Below are positions 45,886-57,770 of a stretch of 64,000 nucleotides of DNA, piece after piece; position 1 is the stretch's first letter; each line of letters starts with the position of its first letter. The notes under the pieces are model-generated. The model had not been told where the DNA came from and ran no database searches. It saw only the letters and a list, made by a program, of their open reading frames with translations. Both the position numbers and the translations under genes were made by a program. The stretch lies in the NCBI GenBank assembly GCA_963969395.1, contig OZ017798.1:2976001-3040000 (forward strand), written 5' to 3'. The DNA comes from Pseudoscleropodium purum. Taxonomy: Eukaryota > Streptophyta > Bryopsida > Hypnales > Brachytheciaceae.

Positions 45886-47612
45886 TTGACAACCTTCAAG
45901 ACAACCTTCAAGACTAGGTATGGTCTCTTTGATTATTTGGTGATGCCTTTTGGGTTAACCAATGCTCCAGCCCAATTTCAATCTCATGTGTAATATATCT
46001 TCAATGATCTTTTGGATATTTTGGTGGTAATATATTTGGATGATATTCTTATATTCTCAAAGAATTTGAAAGAATACTAGCAAGTCGTACGAGAGGTAAT
46101 TGCAACGACTACAAAACATGGACTCTATGCCAAAGAATCCAAATGTGAATTTCAGTTGTGCCTATTCAAGATTTGCTAGTTCCAAAAACAATAAAAGAAG
46201 TTCAAGCCTTTTTTGGATTCGCAAGTTTTTAATACCAGTTTGTATATGACTATTCAAAAATTGCAATGCCATTGACAAACTTAACATGGAAAGACCAATC
46301 ATTTGTATGGACACCATATACAAACCTGGCATTTAAAGAGCTTAGATCAAAATTTCTTCAAGCACCACTATTATTCCATCCTAGTTTCAGACAACCATTT
46401 GTGATGGAGACAGATGCTTTTGACATGGCAATAGGGGGAGTTCTTTTGCAATATAGGGAAGATGGGCATTTGCATCCATGTGCATTTCGTAGCTCCAAAA
46501 TGTCACCAACAGAATAAAACTACAACATTTACAACAAAGAACTCCTAAGCATTGTTTTGGCATTTCAAGACTAGCGCATCTATTTGGAAGGCTCTCCGCA
46601 CCAAATCCGAGTGATTTGTGATCACAAAAACTTGGAATATTTTCTCACTACCAAACAACTAAATTAATGACAAGCTAGATGGTTTGAATTCTTTTGAGCA
46701 TTTAATTTTAATATTTAATATTGGCTAGGCTAGCAGGCTCATTCAATAGAAGGGTGGATGCTCTTTTAAGACGAGTGGATCTTATGAAAAGATACAATGA
46801 AAGACAACGACTTCTTTGCTTGGTGGCACTAGAGGCTTGTAAGTTAGTTTGGATTGATACTCACATTCTAGAATGCTTAAAGGCAACTATTTTGGAAGAT
46901 GCCATGTAAAAACCAATACTTCCATTTTTTAGGAAAAACTCCCATAAAAATCCAATGTACATCCGCCACAATCTCTAAGAATATACTTTTACAGATGGGA
47001 TACTTCAGTTCCAAGATAAGATATATGTTCCAAATGATGATGAGCTTTGATGACATATTTTGCGATCTAGGCACAATGTTCCAACGGGACACCAAGGACG
47101 AGCAAAGATGTTGGAATTGGTGATAAGAATTTTTTATTGGCCTACTCTTTGCTGATACGTGCATTGCTATGTAGATGGATGCAATTTGTGCCAACATTTA
47201 AAACCTATTCATCATATAAGATATGGATTAATGCAACAAATTTTGGTGGCGCATGCACCATGAAAAGGATTTTGACTAACTTTATCGTTAAGTTACCAAA
47301 TAGTAAGGGATGCGACTTGGTTATAGTAGTGGTCAATAGGAACACTAAGTTAGCTCACTTCATTGTAACAAACAAAACGATTGATTCTAAGAAAACTATG
47401 GAATTATATTTGCATCATGTTTAGAAGCTCCATGGAATGCTAGATGAAGTTATGCTAAATGCTAAATCAGGGTTCAATATTTGTTTCAAAATTCATGAAA
47501 AGACTATGTGAACTACTCCAAATTCAACCGTCTTCAACAATAGCTTTTCATCCATAGACGAATGGGCAAATAGAGAGGGTAAACTAAGTGTTAGAGCATG
47601 TAGATTAAGTTG
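45886..47612 (+). pseudogene. Ty3/gypsy chromovirus pol, part 1: reverse transcriptase, RNase H, integrase zinc finger and core start
   Basis: The fragment opens mid-domain with [20 protein letters not shown], then TNAPAQFQ, and the YLDD active-site box in VVIYLDDILIFS near 46035. Next comes an open stretch (46266-46517) with FVMETDAFDMAIGGVLLQ, the start of RNase H, then [15 protein letters not shown] near 46620. The integrase HHCC finger (GHQGRAKMLELV..FYWP..CNLCQ) is at about 47085-47195, and FHP.TNGQIERVN at about 47555. Many stops and frameshifts are present. The 5' end (LTR, gag, protease, RT fingers) is missing at the junction with the tandem array. It encoded the copying and integration enzymes of an LTR retrotransposon. 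Confidence 0.9.
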
Positions 47613-49530
47613 GTACCTATTTGGATTTATCCAACTAATAGTTATATTCGTTCCAAGGGAGGTCTTTTAAATAGGATTGTTTCTAATTTAATTAAAGCTA
47701 ATCCCAATAGGATATTGCAACATAAGATAAAAGGACAAAAGAAATAAGACTCCTTTATCCTTTATCACTAGGTTATTCTTACAAGGTAGTCTAATTACAT
47801 AATTTGACACTCCACTTAAATAGACACAAAGGAATATAGTAGCTCCCAATTAATATTTGATCTTCAAATCTTCAAGCTTTTCCAAATCGGCTCAGCAACA
47901 CCATAGCTTGGCAAAGTACTTGTCTTCCAAATTGGTCTTTTCAGCTTCCATCGACTCAACAAGATCCTTTCTCACCTACTTGGGATTTACTACTTTTCCT
48001 TCATAGTCCTCTATTTCTTCTCACATTCTCTCAAATCATACAACTAATCAGTTTCTTTACCAACTCGGAAATTGATACTAAATATCATTGCCTTCAATCA
48101 TCAACACCTAATAGGAATAAATTGACACTGCCAACACGTTCATCAATTACTCCAATTCGGATTCTAAAATAACACCACAGGTTATGACATCAACTTCCGA
48201 CTTGGAAATTAATCAGACTTCAGTTTTAATAAAATACTCCAAATTGGACAAGATAAATCACATGTGTTATACAAATTTCATTCCCGATTCGTAATACAAA
48301 ATAATCCCCCCTCTACATTGAACACCAATTTGACAAATAATTCTCTTTATATTATGCTGAATTGGTGAAAATATCACCGTTATTACAACTTGAGCTTAAC
48401 AACTTAATTATCCATTTTTCAACTTCCCAAATTGATTCTAATTTAATAAGTCCATTCTTCTGATTTCCAACTAGGACTTCTCCTTCTTAACCATCATACG
48501 ATCTTCTTCTAATTTCTCATAATCCCAATTGCTTCAACTTCCACCCAATTACTCTTCATCACCATTAACATCCTAATTTCCAATTAAGACTATTCTGGTT
48601 TCCACTGCATCACTCCAATTTATCTTCTTTTCTCTCAACCATCAGCTAAAAAGCAAATGCACAACTAACTCCTGCAAGTTTCACTCACTCTAACTAGGAA
48701 ATATTAAATCTCGTTGAAACTACTACCACACTCATACATCAATACTCCTTAAAACCTCTCTATTATCACAAATGCAATTGAGATTGATTCTTCAAATTGA
48801 AAATATTATTCTCATTCAACTGAACACTTCCTACACATATCACACTTCCTCCAATTAGGACTGACTCAAAAATATCAAGCATCCATGCTAACAAACTCAA
48901 CTCTCCAATTAAGACTCACACACACAATCAAACATTTCCACATAAAAACAAAAAAATACAAAAAACATACACAACTCGATAGGTTGGGACACGATTGGGT
49001 TTCATTCAATAGATGGTAAGTAAAACTAAACACAAAATCAGCCCAAATAGGAAATTTCAAACCAAACGGTTACCCATTCGGAAAGGATGACTGAACTGCC
49101 AACAACCCATTTGGAACCGCACAAATCCAAAATACATATAACTGACCCCACTGGTCTAACTACAACCTAACTGAACAATTGCAACCATTCTAATTGGAAT
49201 TTCCACATACCAACTCTCCACTAATTGCCAACTTGGAACTCTTTCCCGCAAACCAGTCAATAACCACCTACTTGGAAATCTCCTCACCAACATACATCAC
49301 ATCCAACTTGGATCTTCTCCATCTTCTCCAATTAGGATTCCAATTCAGCTTTAATGAACTGGACTGAACATTCAAACTCCAAGTTGGTTTACAAACCAAA
49401 AAATATATTTAAACTCCCTTCCAATTTGGTTAAAATGCACACAAAAACACCCAAATTGGAAAACCAACATACAAAATCATAACAAAAAAACTCAAAATAT
49501 TCACCAAAAAATCAAAAATTCATTCCAACT
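47613..49530. mobile_element. Insertion splitting the integrase, rich in a CCAANTNGGA motif
   Basis: Integrase reading ends at GTGTTAGAG(CA) near 47610 and resumes at GAATATCTACAAAGC near 49531, so about 1.9 kb was inserted. The first ~250 bp (TGTAGATTAAGTTGGTACC...) look LTR-like. From about 47850 on there are some 30 variants of CCAANTNGGA (for example 48151, 48239, 48468, 48851, 49299, 49328, 49451) spaced irregularly at 20-80 bp. No protein is recognisable. Target duplication is unresolved (TAGAG/TAGAA possible). Confidence 0.65.
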
Positions 49531-50280
49531 AGAATATCTACAAAGCAATTTCTATAGATGTTCACAACAAAACGACAAGATGAATGGGTGGATCTCCTTC
49601 CTCTTGCCGAATTTGCCTATAATGATGCACATCATGAAGCAACAGGGTTTTCCCCTTTATATGCCACGTATGGGTACCATCTAGCATTATCTTTCACGAC
49701 ACCAACTACATCCACAATTCCAGCAACAGAAGATAGAGTGCAACACTTGCAACAAGTTCATGAAGAATTAAAAATAATGATTTCAATTGCAAGTCAACAA
49801 ACTAAATAGAGCTATGATAGACACATGCAATTGCAACCAATGTTCTAAATAGGTGACAAGGTGCTTCTTTGCCAAGAAAATATTGCCACAACCAAACCAT
49901 CATGGAAGTTGGCCTCCAAATTTTTGGAGCTATTTCCAATAATACCTAAATTCTAATTTGGTTTACCATCTAAAGCTTCTAAAGATACTTTGCATTTACG
50001 ACATGTTTCACATCTCTTTCCTTGAAAGATATCGCTAAGATACCATCACCAGCCGATGCAAGACACCACCTCCACCAATTATCACCTCCAAAGGAGACAT
50101 TGAATGGGAGGTCCACGAGGTTCTTGATTCAAGATTGTTTGATCACTGGAAAAAACTCTAGTACCTCATTTTGTAGGAAGGTTATGGACCAAAGGAGTAA
50201 TTCTGGGAGCCGGCTGGAAACTTAGAGAATGCACCTAAGGCGGTTGCAATGTTTTACAGGCTTCACTTTAAAGCGCTAAC
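49531..50280 (+). pseudogene. Ty3/gypsy chromovirus pol, part 2: integrase C-terminus and chromodomain
   Basis: The open piece 49558-49809 reads QDEWVDLLPLAEFAYNDAHH, then TGFSPLYATYGYHL, the usual end of the integrase core. GDKVLLCQENIAT follows near 49855. A chromodomain closes the protein at about 50095-50265: IEWEVHEVLDSRLF, then EGYGPKE.FWEPAGNLENAP. This identifies the chromovirus branch, whose chromodomains are thought to steer integration to particular chromatin. Stops interrupt the chromodomain in two places. No intact product. Confidence 0.88.
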
Positions 50281-50306
50281 ATCAAACCGTCAGGGGAGGA
50301 CAACAT

Positions 50307-50317
50307 TGAAGGGGGAG
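50307..50317 (+). other. Polypurine tract of the chromovirus
   Basis: TTGAAGGGGGAG lies immediately before the TG of the LTR, the normal position for the plus-strand primer. Confidence 0.75.
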
Positions 50318-50320
50318 TAA

Positions 50321-50600
50321 TGTTACGAACTAGTTCGTACTATGGGATGTAGTGACGGTTACATTAGTTGGGGTTAGTTATCCTTCCTTTAAGAACCATG
50401 GGAGGGGGTTGTGTCCCTCACACGTTATTTTGTTAATGCAATACAAAATGGCTTCAATGCAACTCATGTGTCTATGGTAATTGTTTGTAATGTTTAGATC
50501 TTCTTGGTTTGCACTTGGAGTCCATTCAATGATTTAGATTATTGGTTGATTCAAATAGGCATTAACCAAGAGATTATCGATCCTTGACAAAACAATGCAT
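50321..50600 (+). mobile_element. 3' LTR of the chromovirus (right end approximate)
   Basis: It starts TGTTACGAAC right after the polypurine tract. A perfect 16-bp palindrome TACGAACTAGTTCGTA lies at 50324-50339. No 5' LTR is visible in the window, so the right boundary cannot be set by comparison. Confidence 0.6.
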
Positions 50601-50712
50601 GGATATTTGAGCAATAACTTACCCATTTATTATTTTCAAATTCAAAGATCATCCTACTCGTGTTTAGTTTATTTGTTACATTTATCTAATATAAAAAATA
50701 ATATATGGATAA

Positions 50713-51240
50713 TTAGCCCCTAAAGTCCCAATTAAAGGCCTTTTTTCATCAAAAAATGCTAAAATCTACCATTCCTATTGCAAAAAGTAAAAAACTTAAA
50801 TTTTTTGGCATATTTAATGATGGGATCTTATAGTAGACTAGTATGAAAATTTGTAGAAGAAATTCCAAAAATTTTGACCTTATAGATGCAAAATATGTTA
50901 ATTTATAGTGAAGAAAATAAGTATTTTTGGACCTTGTTTGATTTTATTTTTTGACTTTGAGTTTTTTAATAAAAGTTTTTTGCAATATGGATTTAAATTT
51001 TTAAATTTTTTATATCAAAGAATTGAAATGAGAATTTTGGAGAAAATTCGACGAAAAAATACTTGATTTTCACTCATTAAAAAATTGCTCAATAGATATC
51101 AATAAAGTGTAGCTGCTTAGGTTTTTGTAGGGTCATATTACATTCATCTATCCCAGATGGTGGTGCTTCTTTAAATTTGTTTTCCTAGTAATCTAAGCAT
51201 CTTTTTGAAAAAATGACTTATAGAATTAATTTTCTAATGC
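50713..51240 (+). mobile_element. TTAACCCC-family element, partial
   Basis: Begins TTAGCCCCTAAAGTCCC and keeps GATGGGATCTTATAGTA and GGTGGTGCTTCTTTAAATTTGTTTTCC, shared with 6534-7480. The right end is lost into the 280-bp-type repeats. Confidence 0.55.
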
Positions 51241-51249
51241 AATTTTTTA

Positions 51250-52680
51250 CATGGTGGTGCTTCTATTAAATGTAAATTTGCTCCAATAATATCAAGAATG
51301 CGCCCAAAGGTTGCACAATTCCACAAATTTCATCGTAACAAACAAAACAAACAACCTAAGTTAAAGTATACAAGATATGTAGAATATGTACTTATCCACA
51401 CCTTAAAGTTAAGCTCTTTGTTAGTTAGTTAGTTTAGTTTAGTTTAGTTAGTTTGTAACAATGAGATTTTTAGAATTGCACATTTTCCAATCACGTTATT
51501 AGTATTGTCAGAAAGCCCTTGGTGAAGAAAGGTGCATAGGCTTTGTTATGTGGCATTTTGACCTAGGATGTGAAAGTTATGAATTTTTGAGATGTTTTTG
51601 ACCCCTAAATTATAGAAAATGATTTATACTTTTATTTTGACTACAACAACAGCACATGGCACAATAGTCTACACTTTAAATTAGATTGTTTGTTTTGTTT
51701 TTTTGTTTGATATTCTAAGATCTAAGAAATTGTAACTTTCTTAGCTATGTATTTGGTACCATTGGAAATCTCTTTGCTAGGAGTGCATAGACTTTGTTTT
51801 GTGGCATTTGGACCTACAATGTGAAAATCGTTGAATTTCGAAGTTTCTATGAGTCTTAAAATTGAACTAAATTATATTCTTTTATTTTGAAAAAAAACAT
51901 AATTTTCACATTGCATGTCCAAATACCACAAAAACAAAGCCCTAACACTCTACTATGCATAAAGCTCTCTATTGGTATCAAGAACACAAACTCTTCTACT
52001 ACAACAAATTAGAAGTTCATAGACTTTGTTTCATGGCATTTCAACTCACAAAGAAAAGATCTGATTACTTTTATTTTTATTTTATTGTACCATGGCAATG
52101 GCACATGCAATATTAGTATATGTACCTTAAGTTAGAATGTTTTTTTTTGTTTTTTTTTTGTTACAGTGAGATCTTTAAGACTCCGCATCAATTCCTTGAT
52201 CGCATTCTTGGTACCATCAGAAAACCCTTGCATTAGAAGAGATTTAGCTATTTTGGAGGGTTGTGAGTTCCCCTAATTTTTTAAATTGTGGGAATTTTCC
52301 GCAATAGTTGTTTGACATGGCATAACAACTACCACATCATATCATATTATTTTATTTTTCGAATTTAAGAAAAAAAATCAATTCTTTTTTGCATTTTAAA
52401 AATTAAAAAAAAACTTTAAAGAATTTTTTTGATAGTAGCCATTCTCTAACTACTTAGGAAATAGCAAAGGAAATGGATTTGAAATAGCCCTCCCAACCCT
52501 TCTTCAAATCTTCTAAGGGCAAAGAGGGGTGCACACACTTTGTTATGTAGCGTTCAAACTCATTGAAGAAAAATGATTAAATTTCAAGTTTTCATGAATT
52601 AAAAAAAATTAGAAAATTATTTTTACTTTTTGGTTGTGACAACAACATAGGGCACCCCAATGTATATGATGTTTCATCCA
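51250..52680. repeat. Cluster of 280-bp-type repeats in both orientations
   Basis: Forward pieces lie at 51265-51390 and 51900-51990. Reverse pieces lie at 51420-51660, 51680-51895, 52010-52230 and 52530-52680. Diagnostic words are AAGAATGCG.CC, TTTGTTATGTGGCATTTTGACC, GTGAAA.T..TGAATTT and GACAACAACA. A TTAG/TTTAG run sits at 51419-51460. This is the counterpart of the repeat block in copy B next to 19215. Confidence 0.65.
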
Positions 52681-53029
52681 TATTCTTTGATGTAATTTGG
52701 TGATATCATCTTATATTGAAAAAATTTATGGTTGTTTTTATACCATATTTTTCATTTGTAAAAAAACAACATAGGATGGAGAAACTCCAAATTTAGGACC
52801 AACTTGAGAGGCCTCAATTTTTTCCTAAGGTAAAGGGCATCATGTATATATGTTTATGTATTTATATACCATCTTCATTGAACACCTTTTGGTTTGTGAT
52901 CTTTGAAAATTTGGATAGAAGTTGGAGTGCCAAAGTTGGACAATGGAAAGAGTTTTTCTGAAAAACTAAATTAGTCTATGTTCCTATAGATCTCCAAAAT
53001 TGTTGTTATCCTCCAAAACTTGCCGAGAT
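52681..53029. other. AT-rich intergenic DNA
   Basis: Nothing supportable. Confidence 0.5.
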
Positions 53030-53624
53030 GTGAAGGAGCTAGTCTTGATATTCCCCCTGTGAGAATACCTGAGCTTCCTTCATAGGTATACTAGACTTTC
53101 CGACTTGCTTTTTAACTTAATTCTTACTGAAAAACTTAGATTTTCAAACCCTCTTCCATCTCCTTACTTTGACATCTTCTATCGTGATATTTATAAAGAG
53201 AGAAGAACCCCAATCCTAAAGGATTTGGCATAAATGAATAGTCTATTTGATATTTATTAAACATTTAGACTAGTTGGTTGAATAAATGTGAACACTAGAA
53301 AGATGTGGCCCCCTATGACAAGATAGTTTGCCAAAGTACTCCAATTATTGAACCAATAAATGCATTCTTTGTGAAGTCATCCATTGGACCTTTCAGTTGT
53401 CCAATGTCCTTGCATAGTTAAGATACAACCGCCTTCTATCAAGCTTGAGTTCTCTCAAGCCAATGCAATCCATTCTTGCTACATACAAAAGGAATGTGCA
53501 ATACATGAACACAACCTTCAATTCTATTGAGCTTCTCTAATTAAAAAAAATTAATTTTAAAAATGAGGGTGGATTCTTTCATTTTTTTTTATGAATTCCA
53601 CAAATTCATGGATTAGATTGGACT

Positions 53625-54843
53625 AGAGTTTGGGAAATTTTTGGAGGTCCTCCAACTCATTTCTTCTTTCCTACAAAAATGAATCGTTTTTTTTTCAATG
53701 GGCACTAGTTGCATCCTTTGAATTGCAAAATGTACCGCTTTCTTTCCTCCAATTTCAAATTCTCACTAGGTAATTTCTTCCAAATTGAAATTGGCACCAA
53801 CAAAATTGCAAAATTCCTACAATATATAGAAAATCAATTTGAAAATGAAAGTACTAATTAATATTGCATCCTTAGCAAGAATTAAATTTGGCAAAGCCCT
53901 TCACCATTTGAAGGTCGAAAATCTTCCCAACCCATGCAATATGGTGGAGTTTGAGGATGGTCATGAAAAAGTTGCATGAGAGCAAAAGAGTTTAGGATGT
54001 AACAATTTCTTCTTCAAATGTTGCTTTGGTTGCCCTTGTAAGGGACCACTTTGAATTTGTATATAAATGGAAAAACTTAAAGGAATTTTTACACAAGACA
54101 ATGGCCTCTTCTATTATGTTGTCATTATATAGAGTAAAGAAGAGAGAGGAGTTAGAGCTTGAAGGTGGGAGGTGGGAGTACACATGGGTAAGGAAATAAG
54201 GATAACTTTGTTCGTTTGCCAATAGCCCAATGGAGGGCCAAGATGAACTGATCCCTTTACTCATCCCTTTGAAGTGAATCCAAAGGTGCATGTAAAAAAA
54301 AGACCCCCTAATTTGTGCTTCATTGATTTATTTTCTACACTTCTCCTCGCTAATATAGGATCTGTAATTGCAAATATAAATTCAAAACTTGCAAATTTTA
54401 TCATGCATAGCAAATAAATTTTTTTAGCGTTGTCCCTTAGGGATGAGGAAGGGAGTCAGTTCCCTTTGGCCCAGTGAAGGGTCGTCTGACCATGCAAGAG
54501 ATGCAAGCTTAGTAGGCCTTGGGAAGCATAGACCAAGCAAGCGTGCCGTTGCAACTACAATTACAGTACCTTATTTTGTTTTCCTATTTTGGATTGATAA
54601 CCTATACTTTTATTATTTTTGGTCTAGGTATTATCCACTACATGTCAACCCAAGGTAGCAGAAATCTATCAGGTGGCCAAAGGAGCCAGTAAAATATCCT
54701 ATGTTTTTTTAAGTTCATCGATTGGTTTCCGATCCTTCAATATTCTTTCCGATCTTACAACTATTATTTTTGAAATTCAACTAGTTTTTTTCCCAAATCC
54801 AACAACAAACTTTGAACTAACTGCTAGTTTTTCTAGATCATTG
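53625..54843. mobile_element. 1.2-kb insertion in copy C with a 9-bp target duplication
   Basis: GATTGGACT occurs at 53616-53624 and again at 54844-54852, while copy B (20150) has it once in the same context. A 9-bp duplication fits Mutator-like elements. The ends (AGAGTTTGGG...GATCATTG) show no clear inverted repeats. Inside, GGGCCAA..GAACTGA.CCCTT near 54235 is inverted at 54434-54473. No transposase is visible; the 99-codon minus-strand frame at 53992 is unrecognised. Confidence 0.65.
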
Positions 54844-55002
54844 GATTGGACTCTAAAGAGAGTCCAAACACCTTGAGTGAGTCCAACACTAATCCATACT
54901 ATAGTAGTAAGCTTAGTATCTGGATTGATTTTGTTTATTATTATTGTAATCCATTGTAAAAAGGTTCACTGACCATTTGTCTAGTGAGAGTCTTTGCAAG
55001 TA

Positions 55003-55980
55003 CAGTACCCACCAACAAGTTTACGTTCATAGCAGTCATTTTGCAAAAACAAGTCACATATTTCCAATTTCCAATTGCCACTATTTGCTTGAAAATGATC
55101 CAAATCACAAACTGCAAAGTGCATAGTGAAATCTACTTCACTAATATATTAGGCATTTACAGAAAAACTTATAGATTTATGTATAAATATAGCATTTTTT
55201 GCCAAACTATCTACCATCTAGTACTACCACCATTAGCTTTGATTATAGCCTTCATATGGTGAGGCATGCTAGCAAGGAGAACTTCAATCGTCTTTAAAGA
55301 CATCTCTTCCCATGTCCTTTGAATGGTGTTGACTAATTCTTCTTTATTTTGCGGTAGCTCTTCATTTTGGATAGTATCTTTCACAATCTTCCATAGGTTT
55401 AGCTATCCAAGACCATTTGAATTGAGATCTGGAATATCAACACTTACAAATTTGAGTGAATTATTTTCTTCTAGTTGATGTTATGTCCACCAAAATCCTA
55501 AAGAAGCAATGAATCCTTCTAATTCTACTATTTGTGCAAAGTTGCAAGCTCAAAAAACAAAACCACTAGAATTGCAACTACTCACCAAAAACACTTACAC
55601 AATGTATCCACAAGCTACTACATTGCTTGAACAAAGTATGTTTTTTGTTGAAAGGTTGCTAAAGATACATATATGAAGCTCAAACTCACAAAAATCTAAA
55701 GTGTATTGGCTCAAGAAGAATGGATGTTGTCTTCAAAATGTAGGAGCTACAAACACAACTTGGAGTGCAATTAATGCAATTTGATTTTTTTTAGACACAT
55801 GGCTCAAATTTGCATACTAATGACACCTAGAATGTAGTTAACTTGTTTTTAAACAAACATGTGGCAATTTTGTGAAGTTTGGAGTTGTAATTTGGAGATA
55901 TGATTTTTCAAAGTTGCACTTTTTTTTTCACTAGCACTTGGAGTTCGAAAATTTGAACAAAAACTTGTTGGTAGGTACTG
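55003..55980 (-). mobile_element. Tc1-type deletion derivative in copy C
   Basis: The 20-bp terminal inverted repeats differ at one base: CAGTACCCACCAACAAGTTT at 55003-55022 and its complement at 55961-55980. TA duplications flank it (55001-55002 and 55981-55982). Copy B at about 20305-20315 carries the empty site with a single TA (AAGTACAACGGCTC). The element is 978 bp and retains only the transposase C-terminus, so it was non-autonomous or has decayed. Confidence 0.88.
55211..55460 (-). pseudogene. C-terminal fragment of a Tc1-type transposase
   Basis: Minus-strand reading gives VDIPDLNSNGLG, a stop, LNLWKIVKDTIQ, LPQNKEELVNTIQRTWEEMS, then VLLASMPHHMKAIIKANGGS and a TRW terminus with a stop at 55211. 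This is the conserved tail of Tc1 transposases (PDLN..E..LW, SMP.R, GG.T.Y). The spot expected to hold the catalytic Glu reads SNGL, so it is altered or shifted. The DNA-binding half and first two Asp motifs are absent. Confidence 0.85.
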
Positions 55981-56800
55981 TACAAGGGCTCGAGAGTCTG
56001 GATACACATTTCATGGTTTTTGTTAGCACCCAGATATGCCTAAAAGCGACTCTCGAAAGCAAAGCGAGCTACCAATTCCAAGCTCACCAAAAGGCAAATA
56101 GTTCATTACCTTTTCAAGGATCAATTGATTCTCCAGTGAGAGTAATATTAGGGTGTTTGTAGTGTAACTTGAAAGTCCTACTGCAACTATCACTGGATGC
56201 GGAAGAGGTGATATTGCAAGGTGATATTGCCGTGGAGACAGAAGGGGATATTAGAGAAGCATGGCTGTCTAGACTCTGGACTTCATGGATTTGATAATCA
56301 ATTAGGATTACCGCTGTCGGGTAGAGAGGAGCGCGCTTTAGGAACACACGGGGTGTTTGGCTGCAACTGTTGGTTGTATACTTGGTGTCTTCTTCAATCT
56401 TCAGTTTTCAGTCTTCAAACGGTGCCCGTTGGCCTATCCTGTGTAGGCTCTAGATAGGTATAAGGGTCAAGGAAGGGATAAGAAACCACGGGATACGGGA
56501 TGGGTAAAACGGGACAGTAGACACGAGCTACCGTCCGAATGATGGGATCCTAAACTTCAAATTCACGGTCTGCTAGCCAAAACTTCAGACCGTAAGAACA
56601 AGCAAGTCTCGACCATGTGGGCCATTAACCCCACTTCGTCACCACGACAATAAATGGGGTTGAGTCTTGGTTTTACCCAGACCACCCGCAACCAGGGTTA
56701 CAAAGCAAAAGGAAATAAAAGACAATGAGCCTTCAAATCAGGCTAGGAATAACAAAGCCACATCCCACACATACATATAAAAAAAAACCAAAACATTCCT

Positions 56801-56844
56801 CTTCAAGTCTTCAATCTTCAAGTCTTCAATCTTCAAGTCTTCAT
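56801..56844 (+). repeat. 16-bp minisatellite (CTTCAAGTCTTCAATC)
   Basis: Nearly three perfect head-to-tail units inside the LTR-like insertion. Related CTTCAATCTTCAGTTTTCAG text occurs at about 56391-56415. Confidence 0.9.
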
Positions 56845-56869
56845 GTTTTAAAAAAAACAATGAGAAATC

Positions 56870-57770
56870 TTCAAAGCCGTACCCTAAAGTAGCTGCGACC
56901 TTTTATCTAGTGCCACAGATGGCTCACAACTCCAAATGCTAAGTGCAATAGCATTTTGGAAAGCTAACCCAGTAACCTAACACCTCTTCAAATTTCACTT
57001 TATTCTAAACTACTGTCCAAAAGTTATAGGCAAACAAAGTGGCGGCTCTTCTCCTCCTCGCCAACCAACCACTGCCTCTTCAAACTTCTTATAACTTTTG
57101 ATTTACAAACCCTGAACACAAGTGTGATAGAAATTTGGAAAGTTAACACATCCGACTACAACATGTGAAAATATCACTAAAAACTAAAACTCTGTCCATA
57201 AGTTATAGCCCAACAAAGTCTCGGTCTCCTATTTTGAAAACCCACTCAACCTCCAAACTTCTACACTCTATAATTTCTTCAATAAAACTCCAAATAGCTC
57301 GTGTGATAGCTATTTAGAGAGATAAATAAACAAATTAGCACTTATAAAATTTTCAAAAGAAATCCTTATACTGACCAAAGGTTATGGCCCTTCAAAGTTT
57401 CGGCCTTGCTCTTCACAAGTAACAGCCAACCTCCAAGTCATCACACCTCCATAACTTCTTCCTCCGAACTCCAAATCTTAAGTTTAATCACTCTTTGGAA
57501 AGCTAAGATTAAGATGAACACGCTTTCAAAATCCTTCTTGCAACTTGATGGACTGAACGTCAGCTATGGCTTGACAAAGTCTCAGCCTTTTCTTCATGAA
57601 AGGCACTAAACTTCTCAAATTAAAATGCTCATAACTTTTTCATCCTAACTCCAAATCAAACTTGCAAACTCATTTTGGAAAGGCAATTTCATAAGGAACA
57701 ATATCACCAAATTTCATTACCAAAGGCTTCATACAATGGGAGATATCACTCCTCGAAGTTTCGGATTTTC
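56870..57770. repeat. Tandem array, five units of ~180 bp
   Basis: The AACTCCAAAT anchor (or its variant) recurs at 56928, 57108, 57286, 57467 and 57647, giving spacings of 180, 178, 181 and 180. Each unit then carries TTTGGAAAGCTAA, AAAGTTATAGCCCAACAAAGTCTCGG and CTCCAAACTTC..ATAACTTCTTC. The regularity of spacing despite divergence is striking. On the minus strand the array follows the ORF at 58089-58547. Confidence 0.85.

Noticed and set aside
56450..56760. GC-richer stretch considered as an exon
   Set aside because: Frames are short and interrupted. It lies inside the LTR-like insertion and is better explained as retroelement sequence.
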